Positions 8,254-14,469 of a stretch of DNA of 23,306 bases are shown piece by piece. The DNA comes from UBA9642 sp964545585 (GTDB lineage: Archaea; Nanobdellota; Nanobdellia; Woesearchaeales; UBA9642). The first letter of the stretch is position 1; every line of letters begins with the position of its first letter. Where the stretch lies: assembly GCA_964545585.1 (NCBI GenBank), contig CAZJFT010000013.1, forward strand, positions 1 to 23,306. Direction: 5' to 3'. The translations under genes and the position numbers were made by a program. The notes beneath the pieces are model-generated. The model was given only the letters and a program-made list of their open reading frames with translations, did not search any database and was not told the origin of the DNA.

Positions 8254-8946
8254 TCATTTCTTCACTTTCTTATAAACGTCTTCTTCGTTTATCTTTACGC
8301 CGTGGCGCTTGAAATAGTTAGATATGTTGTGTATGTCTCTCTTCAATAATTCATCTGCGTCTGTCGCATCCACCATTGTTCCCTGCGAGAAATCTATGAA
8401 TACCGGCTCTTCATTATGGTTTAGGATGTTGAATGGGCTTAAGTCTCCATGTATCAATCCCTTCTTGTATAGTTTGTGCATATTGTCTATAATCTTCTTG
8501 AAGAATTTTTCTGCATCTTTTGGGGGATGGTTCTTCAATTCTGGCGCGGGGTCAGTATTCCCTATGAATTCCATCAATATTATATTATCCTTGAATGCTA
8601 TCGGTTTAGGAACCTTAATTACTTCTCTTGCTATCATCAGATTCCTGAATTCTCTTTGCGTCCATGTAAATACTATTCTACGCTGATTTCTTGCTGTGCT
8701 AAGATATCTTGGATCAGCTGTCAAATAATCATACATCTTATTGAAATTACAATTCTCAAGCCGATATATCTTAGCTATAATTCTATCATGGTCTTTTGTT
8801 GTTGCAGTGAATACATTCGCTTCCTTGCCAACAGAGACCTGGCTTTCCAATTCCTCAAAATATCCCTGGCTTGCCATCTTGAACAGCAACCTGCGTGAAT
8901 GTTCAGAGAATACGTTCCCATACACTTTCCATTCTTCTCTTACCAT
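8254..8946 (-). CDS. rio1: RIO1-type serine/threonine protein kinase/ATPase
   Basis: An atypical kinase of 230 aa that acts as an ATPase in late small-ribosomal-subunit maturation. The RIO signatures are present: nucleotide loop SVGKEANVF (38-46), the ATP-binding lysine in IIAKIY (Lys59), the REFRNL helix (98-103), hinge LMEFIG, catalytic loop HGDLSPFNIL (166-175; Asp168, Asn173) and metal-binding FIDFSQ (Asp185). The flexible loop between strands and the QREFRNL pattern fit RIO1 better than RIO2, and there is no RIO2 winged helix at the N-terminus. A TATA box (8971-8981) lies about 27 nt upstream of the ATG. Its neighbour is the Dim2-like KH gene, its likely partner in 30S assembly. Confidence 0.92.
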   Translation of the reverse strand: MVREEWKVYGNVFSEHSRRLLFKMASQGYFEELESQVSVGKEANVFTATTKDHDRIIAKIYRLENCNFNKMYDYLTADPRYLSTARNQRRIVFTWTQREFRNLMIAREVIKVPKPIAFKDNIILMEFIGNTDPAPELKNHPPKDAEKFFKKIIDNMHKLYKKGLIHGDLSPFNILNHNEEPVFIDFSQGTMVDATDADELLKRDIHNISNYFKRHGVKINEEDVYKKVKK

Positions 8947-8969
8947 AAAACATATAGAATTAAAGGTTG

Positions 8970-8982
8970 TTTAAAAATTTAA
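8970..8982 (-). promoter_or_regulatory. TATA box for rio1
   Basis: The minus strand reads taaatttttaaac, about 27-29 nt before ATG 8946. There is no Shine-Dalgarno, so the mRNA is probably leaderless. Confidence 0.5.
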
Positions 8983-9038
8983 GGGAAAAAATTGTATTAA
9001 TAGAATAAGAAATAATCAAAAAAATAAATTAAAAAACT

Positions 9039-10382
9039 TTACAAGTCATCAGCTGTTAAGACTGTTAATCTTGTGCTCTTGACTTTTGAGTCCATTGCGA
9101 CCAAGAACTGCACATTGCTTCTTTCTGCTGCATTCAATAATTCCTGATCTATTATGTCATCAAGTATTACTGCATACACTCCAGAATTTAAGCTCTTGAT
9201 TGTGCTTATCAATTCTGATGATGGAATCTTTCCTAGAACGTTCATCTTATCATCTACCATGAATGCTGCTCGTGTCCCAATCAAGTCTTCCATGCTGTCA
9301 CCGAAGAATTCAATCTCTTGCTGTGTAGGCTTTCTTGGAGTTGATGCTGGTCTAGGCTGTTGCTGTTGCATTGGAGGTCTTTGCTGCGGTTGATGCTGTG
9401 GTGTCCCATGCGGGTGTTGCGGAGGTCTCTGTTGCTGTTGCGGCCTCTGCTGAGGCATCACTGGCTTTGTAGGCTTCTTTACACTGAATGTGTCTCCAGT
9501 CATCTCATGGCTTGCATTGTCTGTCGCATTCTCTGGAGCATTATCCTTGACACCTATCTCTAATTTGACCTGCTCTGCAGCAATCCTTGCCCTTAAGCAT
9601 TTATGTATCTCTTTCTTCGTCAATTCTTCAAGTTCTTTGCCATCTGGTGCTCTCGTGACGAAATCTACATCAGTTACTGACAATATCTCTTGGACAATAA
9701 GGTTTCCACCCCTATCTCCATCGACAAATACTGTGACTGTCTTCTTCTTGCAAAGTTCGACTATTGTTGCTGGAACGCTTGTCCCGTTGATTGCTATAGC
9801 ATTCTTGAATCCGTTCTTGAGCAAGTTTATAACATCAGCTCTTCCTTCTACGACTATTATCTCTGCTGATTCTTCTACATCTGGACCTGCTGGCAGTCTC
9901 TCTCTACCATATTCTGTTATCTCCATGACCCTTACTGATGCTGCAACTTCTTCTGCAATTTCTTGAGAATTTGGCAACACTGCATCTGTCAAGTTCCTTA
10001 ACAATTCCTTTGCTCTCTCTATGACGAATTGTCTCTTGCTTATCCTTACATCTTCAATGCTTTCCACTCTTACTTTTGCATTACAAGGACCTATCCTCTG
10101 GATTATCTCTAGAGCTGCACCTATTATTGCAGTCTCTGCCTTATCTAAACTTGATGGAAGCACTATCTCTCCTTTTGTCTTTCCGCCTCTTGTGTCTAGG
10201 TTTACTTCTATCCTTCCTATCTTTCCGCTTCTTTGAAGCTCTCTAAGCTCCAAGTCCGATCCTAGAAGCCCTTCTGTCTGTCCGAATATTGCTCCTATGA
10301 CGTCTGGCTTATCTACAACTCCATCAATTTGGATGCTTGTATGCACAATATATTTTGAACTTACCGGGTTTATCTTTCCCAT
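9039..10382 (-). CDS. dnaG: Archaeal DnaG (primase-like TOPRIM protein)
   Basis: The archaeal DnaG-like protein, 447 aa from ATG 10382. In archaea it is known mainly as an RNA-exosome subunit and has reported primase activity. The conserved N-terminal domain (about 1-170) precedes a TOPRIM domain with IIVVEGRADVINLL (Glu179) and VFVDGDRGG (Asp221, Asp223). Residues about 302-352 form an unusual low-complexity linker of Gln, Pro and His before a conserved C-terminal domain (about 355-447). An in-frame GTG three codons upstream is actually part of the Shine-Dalgarno (GGAGTGATT), so the ATG is chosen. Unlike its downstream neighbours it has a leader of roughly 15 nt. It is the most upstream gene of the information-processing block. 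Confidence 0.93.
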   Translation of the reverse strand: MGKINPVSSKYIVHTSIQIDGVVDKPDVIGAIFGQTEGLLGSDLELRELQRSGKIGRIEVNLDTRGGKTKGEIVLPSSLDKAETAIIGAALEIIQRIGPCNAKVRVESIEDVRISKRQFVIERAKELLRNLTDAVLPNSQEIAEEVAASVRVMEITEYGRERLPAGPDVEESAEIIVVEGRADVINLLKNGFKNAIAINGTSVPATIVELCKKKTVTVFVDGDRGGNLIVQEILSVTDVDFVTRAPDGKELEELTKKEIHKCLRARIAAEQVKLEIGVKDNAPENATDNASHEMTGDTFSVKKPTKPVMPQQRPQQQQRPPQHPHGTPQHQPQQRPPMQQQQPRPASTPRKPTQQEIEFFGDSMEDLIGTRAAFMVDDKMNVLGKIPSSELISTIKSLNSGVYAVILDDIIDQELLNAAERSNVQFLVAMDSKVKSTRLTVLTADDL

Positions 10383-10403
10383 CGTAATCACTCCTGTTGC
10401 TAT

Positions 10404-10430
10404 ACTAGTTTTTTACTAGCGTATTTAATC
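10404..10430 (-). promoter_or_regulatory. dnaG: dnaG promoter with a possible operator
   Basis: A TATA box (10421-10430, gattaaatac on minus) is followed by two CTAG-centred copies, at 10404-10409 and 10415-10419, separated by a T-run (ACTAGT-tttt-t-ACTAG on plus). The repeat falls between TATA and the expected transcription start, where a repressor would act. Whether anything binds is unknown. Confidence 0.4.
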
Positions 10431-10554
10431 TATTTCTTCAGTGCATAAAGTTTTAGAACAAGCTCATCAAAAAGGTAATTTATCTCTTACTAATAGCCTC
10501 TTTTACCATTTTAATCATGAAATTGATGAATATGAACTTGTCCTCTTTTATGAC

Positions 10555-10682
10555 TGTCAAGCATAAAAAATGCTTGTTGCCCGCACCACTAACCCCTATG
10601 TTCAAAGCTTGGCTTTGCCGTTTGCTCCCACAGGTACTCTCTGTGTCGGGCTGAACGTATAAGCTTGATTAGGGCTTATACC
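10555..10682 (-). ncRNA. Candidate structured non-coding RNA upstream of dnaG
   Basis: This G/C-richer island sits in an AT-rich spacer, about 27 nt downstream of a strong TATA-like element (10704-10716), so a transcript would begin near 10682. Visible pairings are an 8-bp 5' hairpin (74-81 with 57-64 of the 10600s block, GTATAAGC/GCTTATAC), a closing helix GTTCA (10600-10604)/TGAAC (10652-10656), an inner hairpin CACAG/CTGTG (10629-10645), and a 3' hairpin CAAGCAT/ATGCTTG (10558-10576) with a T5 loop. An alternative helix pairs 10579-10586 with 10643-10651 (8 bp, one bulge) and competes with CACAG/CTGTG, which would allow a switch. I found no tRNA T-loop, RNase P or SRP core motif. Strand and ends are inferred. 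Confidence 0.45.
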
Positions 10683-10702
10683 GAAAAAAGGGAAAGATTA
10701 AT

Positions 10703-10717
10703 GATATTTAAATATTG
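10703..10717 (-). promoter_or_regulatory. TATA-like element for the candidate RNA
   Basis: A symmetrical atatttaaatat core lies 27 nt before the first base of the proposed RNA. Being nearly palindromic, it does not by itself fix the direction. Confidence 0.4.
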
Positions 10718-10947
10718 TGAAAAAACCTTGTTTTTTCAAAATCTAAAAATCTTTGATTTTTAACGTTGTGGATTTTGAGACGTGTGAGGAATGTATGAAA
10801 ATGCGTCTTGTTTGCTAAACGCCTTTATAAATGCTTTATAAAACTTGTGTAAGATGTTTCTTGATGATTTTTTACTATTTAGGTTTAATAACCTATTAAT
10901 AAATGGCTGCTAATAATAAGGTTATAAAAAATCTTGAGGTGATTTTT
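10718..10947. other. AT-rich intergenic stretch with nested inverted repeats
   Basis: No gene is seen here. TCAAAATC (10736-10743) and GATTTTGA (10771-10778) form an inverted repeat enclosing a second one, AAAAATC-TTT-GATTTTT, at about 10746-10762. Farther right, TATA-like sequences at about 10830-10850 and 10893-10904 precede the small-gene pair; the latter would start transcription near 10924, giving a leader with the GAGGTG site at 10935-10940. Confidence 0.4.
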
Positions 10948-11079
10948 ATGACAAGACAAGAATATCAGGAAATTCTTGATTTCAAAGAGGAAAGGATAAG
11001 CATGTGGGAGCAGTATGGATGCGTTCTCTCCAAGGAGGGATCTATCTGTGAATTTGTATATCCGGGGGTGGGAGCATGA
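10948..11079 (+). CDS. Small protein of unknown function, 43 aa
   Basis: A 43-codon frame preceded by a textbook Shine-Dalgarno (GAGGTG, 6 nt before the ATG), the best-looking site in the window. The protein is acidic and soluble-looking, opening MTRQEYQEILDFKEER with a likely helix, and ends in a strand-like section with two cysteines (Cys25, Cys34) and a Gly/Pro tail. Its stop codon overlaps the start of the next small gene (ATGA), so the pair is translationally coupled. I do not recognise either protein. The perfect ribosome site, ATGA overlap and unbroken frames argue for real genes; there is no hint of function. Confidence 0.6.
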   Translation: MTRQEYQEILDFKEERISMWEQYGCVLSKEGSICEFVYPGVGA

Positions 11080-11234
11080 GGTTCGAGCCAAAATACAATA
11101 GATTGCATATACTAGAATTCTATGATGAGGATTGGGTGATTGATAGGAATGGCAATCTCATAATGAAAGAGGACACATACAAGAACTATAATGATATTCC
11201 TATGCAGACCATAAGGTTTGATGAGAAGACATAG
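11076..11234 (+). CDS. Small protein of unknown function, 52 aa
   Basis: The second member of the coupled small-gene pair, starting inside the stop of the first (ATGA). A G-rich GGGGGTGGG stretch just upstream can act as its ribosome site. The protein is acidic, rich in Asp, Asn and Tyr, and opens MRFEPKYNRLHILEFYDEDW. A central DRNGNL segment resembles the turn of a beta-hairpin or calcium-binding loop without being diagnostic. No Cys, no signal peptide and no membrane segment. It is convergent with trmI, with 15 nt between stops. Not recognised. Confidence 0.55.
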   Translation: MRFEPKYNRLHILEFYDEDWVIDRNGNLIMKEDTYKNYNDIPMQTIRFDEKT

Positions 11235-11249
11235 CCTGGCTAGAAGATT

Positions 11250-12011
11250 TTAAAATTTTCGAAGCAGGACCAGGAATCCAGAATGTATATTCGAGAGGCT
11301 TCTTGGCCTGACTATTTGACCTTCGACTTTCCAGTCTCGCTCTATGATTTCTATTGTCTTTAGATGTAAGAAATCTTTTGCTTCATTGATGAATTGCTGC
11401 GCCTGTGTTATCTGAGGACAATATATCACGATAAAGCCCCCATGCTTGATTGCCATGTTTGCTGCATCAATAGCCTTCCAGGGTTCTGGAAGGTCCAATA
11501 GCAGCAAATCAGCATTCTTTACAGGAATCTCTTTGTACACATCTGCGTTCTTGAATTCAATATTTTCTAGATTGAAGTATTGTGCATTCTCTTTTGCTTG
11601 CTGTAGATTCTTATCATTTATATCGAAGCTATAGACTTTCTTGACGTGCCTTGCTATGAAGCATGCTGCTCCCCCTGATCCTGAGCCTGCATCTATGACT
11701 ATTGAATCTTTGCCTATTCCTGTCTCTGCAAGGATAAAACCTAGATCTTTTAATGGGATTGTTTGTGCTTGTTTCTTTATTCCCTTGTATGAATCTATGA
11801 ATGATGCTTCTATGATGTGGAATTCTTTTCCTTTGTTGCTCTTTATCTTCCCGCTTGTCTTCTTCAAGTCTTCCACCTTAAAGACACCATCTGAGCAATG
11901 ATAATCCTTGCTTATGTCTTCTATGAAGTAAAGCTTCTCATCTTCTAGAACTCTTTCTCTTTCATCTATCTCTTGTTTCTTAGCCTTTCTTATTAGGACT
12001 CTTTGTATCAT
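11250..12011 (-). CDS. trmI: tRNA (adenine-57/58-N1)-methyltransferase, TrmI family
   Basis: Archaeal TrmI methylates A57 and A58 in the T-loop of tRNAs, using SAM, as a homotetramer. The 253-aa length is typical. A small beta-rich N-terminal domain (about 1-75) precedes the Rossmann methyltransferase. SAM motif I is DAGSGSGG (107-114), the acidic end of strand 2 is FDIND (129-133), and the motif IV-like catalytic segment is LLDLPEPW (171-178). YCPQITQ (197-203) and the C-terminal RDWKVEGQIVRPRS plus HSGFLVLLRK are family signatures. No Shine-Dalgarno is obvious; a TATA element near 12045-12055 leaves a leader of about 14 nt. Monocistronic. Substrate position is known for the family, not shown here. 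Confidence 0.88.
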   Translation of the reverse strand: MIQRVLIRKAKKQEIDERERVLEDEKLYFIEDISKDYHCSDGVFKVEDLKKTSGKIKSNKGKEFHIIEASFIDSYKGIKKQAQTIPLKDLGFILAETGIGKDSIVIDAGSGSGGAACFIARHVKKVYSFDINDKNLQQAKENAQYFNLENIEFKNADVYKEIPVKNADLLLLDLPEPWKAIDAANMAIKHGGFIVIYCPQITQAQQFINEAKDFLHLKTIEIIERDWKVEGQIVRPRSLSNIHSGFLVLLRKF

Positions 12012-12113
12012 AATTGGAAGAATTAGTGTTTGTTTTTGAAGTTTGTGGTTAAATAAAGGCAGTTATTAATCAATAAGAGATTATTCGGGTCTCATTTAAT
12101 AGCAGGCCATTAT

Positions 12114-12132
12114 AGTAGATTTAGTATCTACT
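12114..12132 (-). terminator. Hairpin at the 3' end of the HNH gene
   Basis: AGTAGAT and ATCTACT form a perfect 7-bp inverted repeat around a 5-nt spacer, spanning the stop codon of the HNH membrane-protein gene. It may end or protect the transcript. There is no long T-tract, so termination is uncertain. Confidence 0.35.
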
Positions 12133-13536
12133 GTGCATTTCAAAGTGTTCTTCTCCGTTTATTTCCTCAAGATTATTAGGATTATTGTTATATTTATCGC
12201 CGTCTTTATGATGAATGTGATAACCTAATCTAGGCCAGCGTCCGTTGTGTTTTTTCCATACCCACCTATGAACCAGACTATTAATCGAGTATTCATTGAC
12301 TTTCAACGCTTTATCATAAAAACACAAGTATCCACCTAAGAAAGGGTTTCTAAAAACAAGCCTGTTTCCAACTTGAGAATCTGGAAAAGGAGTGCATATG
12401 GTCTTCCATTGCTTTTTGATTTTTAATTCAATTTCTTGCGTGGTTTCTTCAATTTTTCTCTGTGTTTCTTTCCTTTCGTTCAGTAATTGTTCATATGATT
12501 TTTTCTTATGATTTTCAATAATTTCTGCTTCCCCTATTTTTTCAATTTTCTCTTCTAATTCTTTAAGATATGCTGTTTCTTTATCTAATTTAGCCACTAC
12601 AACATCCATTTCTTTTTGCAAAGTTTTTCGTTTTGATTCTTCAGTTTTCTGTTTGGCATATTCTGTTTTTTGTTTTTCGTTTTCGTGTTTATTTTTTAAA
12701 TACCAAATAAGTATAGAGCCGATAATTATTAAAGATACCAGCGTGATTATTGTGTAAGTCATTAATTTTGTTTGCGCCTCTTTTCGTACTAATTCTTCCT
12801 TCAATCTTTGCGTCTCTTCATCCCGTAATTGTGTAGGAGATTTTGCACACAAATTTGTTTTTGTATCTATATATCCAGTGATACATTCTTCATTTAAATT
12901 ACATGAAGGTTTCACATCTATCGGAGTATCTCCTTTTTTTACACAACGCGCATTGTCTGTGCATTGCAATTCGTTTATTGAACAAGCACAATCATTATTA
13001 TAACATGTTTCTTTGTTATTGCATTTTCCCTTTACACAATATCCCCCGCCACATTCATTAAGATTAGTGCAGGCGACTCCATCGTTTAGGCAAGACTTTC
13101 CTAAACATTGTTTGCATTGCTCAATTTCTTCATCAATCCAGTCACTTACAGCATAATCATTAGATTTGTATATGTAAGTTATATTGTTAATATCTAGGTT
13201 CTCATAATTGCCAATAGTTACATAATTTTTTGCCTCGATAAGTTCGTTTCTTACAATAGTATTACCATTAGATAAAAATCGTACTTCAACATCAACAGGA
13301 ATCTCAAGGGTATTATGGAGCTCGAAATAAGATAAATATCTAGGTGTCGGATAGTCATAGAATGTTTTTATATTTTTAATTTCTAAAAATTCTGTCTTAT
13401 ATTCACCGAAGACATTCAAAACACTAATCTGTTTTCCTGTTTTTACAGTTTCTTGATATTGACATGTTAAATTCGTTGCAGAAACAATAGATAGGGATAT
13501 CAAAAAAAATAATAAGTAGATTAGTTTATTTTTCAT
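12121..13536 (-). CDS. Secreted Cys-rich / transmembrane / coiled-coil / HNH-nuclease protein
   Basis: A composite membrane protein of 471 aa. Residues 1-20 are a signal peptide. An extracellular beta-rich region (about 22-135) is followed by a Cys-rich module (141-230, 15 cysteines, with CGGGYCVKGKC-like repeats suggesting disulfides). A linker helix leads to one membrane span (about 258-280), a long charged coiled coil (about 283-376), and a C-terminal HNH domain (about 420-470) with GYHIHHKDGDKYNNNPNNLE (439-458) and a final EEHFEMH. By topology the HNH domain faces the cytoplasm. It is coupled by an ATGA overlap to an upstream ribbon-helix-helix gene. Codons use more ATT and TTA than the ATA-rich neighbours, hinting at transfer. 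The role is unknown; defence, DNA processing at the membrane, or a toxin-like nuclease are possible. Confidence 0.8.
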   Translation of the reverse strand: MKNKLIYLLFFLISLSIVSATNLTCQYQETVKTGKQISVLNVFGEYKTEFLEIKNIKTFYDYPTPRYLSYFELHNTLEIPVDVEVRFLSNGNTIVRNELIEAKNYVTIGNYENLDINNITYIYKSNDYAVSDWIDEEIEQCKQCLGKSCLNDGVACTNLNECGGGYCVKGKCNNKETCYNNDCACSINELQCTDNARCVKKGDTPIDVKPSCNLNEECITGYIDTKTNLCAKSPTQLRDEETQRLKEELVRKEAQTKLMTYTIITLVSLIIIGSILIWYLKNKHENEKQKTEYAKQKTEESKRKTLQKEMDVVVAKLDKETAYLKELEEKIEKIGEAEIIENHKKKSYEQLLNERKETQRKIEETTQEIELKIKKQWKTICTPFPDSQVGNRLVFRNPFLGGYLCFYDKALKVNEYSINSLVHRWVWKKHNGRWPRLGYHIHHKDGDKYNNNPNNLEEINGEEHFEMHSRY

Positions 13537-13826
13537 TTTTTATTCCCTGATTTTAGTTGCATTAATACCTCTTTTCTAGCATTTTCAATATCTTTAGGAA
13601 TTTTATCAAAGAGCGCATACTTTAAAAGATTTTTTTCATCAATTCTTAAATGGATATAATCTTCAATAGCTTCATCAGCCATGCTTGATTCTTCATCAGA
13701 AACAAATACTGCTAATGCCCGTTTTATCCAAACATTTCTGTCAATCCCCTCTTTTTTTGCCAAATCTTCAATTCTTTCTAATAAATCCGTCTCGATTCTT
13801 AAACCGAGTTGAGTTGTCGTATTCAT
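13533..13826 (-). CDS. Ribbon-helix-helix (CopG/Arc-like) DNA-binding protein
   Basis: A 97-aa protein with an N-terminal ribbon-helix-helix fold: strand TTQLGLRIE, helix TDLLERIEDLAKKEG, turn, helix RNVWIKRALAVFVSDE. The C-terminal half is acidic and helical, as in antitoxins that bind a partner. The ATG at 13826 is chosen over the in-frame ATG at 13844 because a TATA box (13849-13860) sits 27 nt upstream of the former, as for leaderless genes here. The downstream HNH membrane-protein gene starts inside this stop (ATGA). A direct repeat lies over its start region, suggesting autorepression. Order and size resemble an antitoxin preceding its toxin, but the partner is atypical. Confidence 0.8.
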   Translation of the reverse strand: MNTTTQLGLRIETDLLERIEDLAKKEGIDRNVWIKRALAVFVSDEESSMADEAIEDYIHLRIDEKNLLKYALFDKIPKDIENARKEVLMQLKSGNKK

Positions 13827-13860
13827 GGTAACAAATGGTAACATTTAGTAATATATAAAT
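13825..13860 (-). promoter_or_regulatory. RHH-HNH promoter with phased direct repeats
   Basis: ATGGTAACA occurs twice on plus (13825-13833 and 13835-13843), exactly 10 bp apart, one helical turn. The copies overlap the RHH start codon and the expected transcription start, just downstream of a TATA box (13849-13860). Tandem copies at this spacing are typical RHH-dimer operators. Confidence 0.55.
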
Positions 13861-13883
13861 TTTGTGAAAAAGAAAAAAAGCTC

Positions 13884-13954
13884 GGTGGGAGCCGAACGGT
13901 CGCTCATTGTTGGGGGTTTAATGAGAAATAAAGACCACTCGGCACCACCCCACC
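13884..13954 (-). ncRNA. Long hairpin, candidate RNA or 3'-UTR structure
   Basis: A 71-nt self-complementary unit. The outer stem pairs 13884-13890 with 13948-13954 (7 bp), the middle stem pairs 13891-13901 with 13933-13943 (11 bp), and the inner stem pairs 13903-13908 with 13920-13925 (6 bp) under an 11-nt loop; a 4-nt bulge (13944-13947) lies on one side. Three pairs are A.C mismatches if plus is transcribed but G.U wobbles if minus is, so the RNA is probably minus. It begins 25 nt after the AbrB-like stop and ends 24 nt before the RHH TATA box. The acceptor-like end and a GCCGAGTGGTC segment recall tRNA-Leu, but no T-loop or anticodon arm forms. Confidence 0.5.
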
Positions 13955-13978
13955 TCACTGAGAGGGATTTGTGATGTG

Positions 13979-14272
13979 TTATGTTATGTTCTGGAAGTTT
14001 CCCTTTCCAGCTTTCTTGTAATTCTGTACGCTTTTCTCAACGTTCTCTTTCTTTACGCTTATCTTGTCTGCATTGACCTCTATCTCTTTGACTATGTGTG
14101 AATGTTCATGAAGCTCTTTTTGTGGAATAATCTTTAGAAGGATACCCTCATTCTCTATCACATACATATAGAAACCTGTTCCCCCTTCGATATTAAGCTC
14201 TTGCCTGACCTCTTTCGGAATGACAATCTGTCCTCTCAAATCGGTTTGTATGATTTTGGCAAATTTCTTCAT
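13979..14272 (-). CDS. AbrB/SpoVT-family transcriptional regulator
   Basis: A 97-aa protein with an N-terminal swapped-hairpin AbrB domain: KIIQTDLRGQIVIPKEVRQ followed by LNIEGGTGFYMYVIENEGI and LLKIIP (about residues 5-50). In AbrB/MazE-type proteins this dimerises to bind DNA. The remaining half is charged and helical and may bind a partner. ATG 14272 is used; the TTG at 14281 is weaker. A TATA box (14298-14307) lies 27-30 nt upstream, with a perfect palindrome between it and the start codon, consistent with autoregulation. MazE-like antitoxins share this fold, but no toxin gene is adjacent on this strand; the next feature downstream is the long hairpin. Confidence 0.82.
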   Translation of the reverse strand: MKKFAKIIQTDLRGQIVIPKEVRQELNIEGGTGFYMYVIENEGILLKIIPQKELHEHSHIVKEIEVNADKISVKKENVEKSVQNYKKAGKGNFQNIT

Positions 14273-14285
14273 TTTAAGCAATATT

Positions 14286-14379
14286 ACTGATTATCAGTAT
14301 ATATTTCTGTTAATCTTACATTATATCAGATTTGATATAATAAAACCATTACATCAGCTTTATTTTCTGATATTCAGAA
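14286..14379. promoter_or_regulatory. AbrB-gene promoter with three palindromes
   Basis: Perfect inverted repeats: ACTGAT-T-ATCAGT (14286-14298), TTATATCA-gatt-TGATATAA (14321-14340) and TTCTGA-tat-TCAGAA (14365-14379). All use CTGA/TCAG or TATCA/TGATA arms. The first touches the TATA box (14298-14307) of the AbrB-like gene. The cluster lies in the divergent spacer shared with the 54-aa gene, so it could control both. Confidence 0.5.
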
Positions 14380-14437
14380 GAATTGATTGAAGTTATATAT
14401 AAATATTTTGAATTTGAGATTTGAGAAACATTCAATA

Positions 14438-14450
14438 ATATTTATAATTA
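14438..14450 (+). promoter_or_regulatory. TATA box for the 54-aa gene
   Basis: The plus strand reads atatttataatta, centred about 26 nt before ATG 14470, with no Shine-Dalgarno. Leaderless transcription is expected. Confidence 0.5.
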
Positions 14451-14469
14451 GATTCTACTATATTGTATC

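Noticed and set aside
10555..10682. SRP RNA, RNase P RNA or tRNA
   Set aside because: No SRP helix-8 core, no RNase P conserved regions and no T-loop on either strand; left as an unknown structured RNA.
10885..11091. 68-codon frame on minus
   Set aside because: It is opposite the small-gene pair, which has a strong Shine-Dalgarno and ATGA coupling; this frame has neither.
13884..13954. tRNA gene (Leu/Ser-like) on minus
   Set aside because: A 7-bp acceptor-like stem and GCCGAGTGGTC are present, but the rest folds as one hairpin, with no T-loop or valid anticodon arm.
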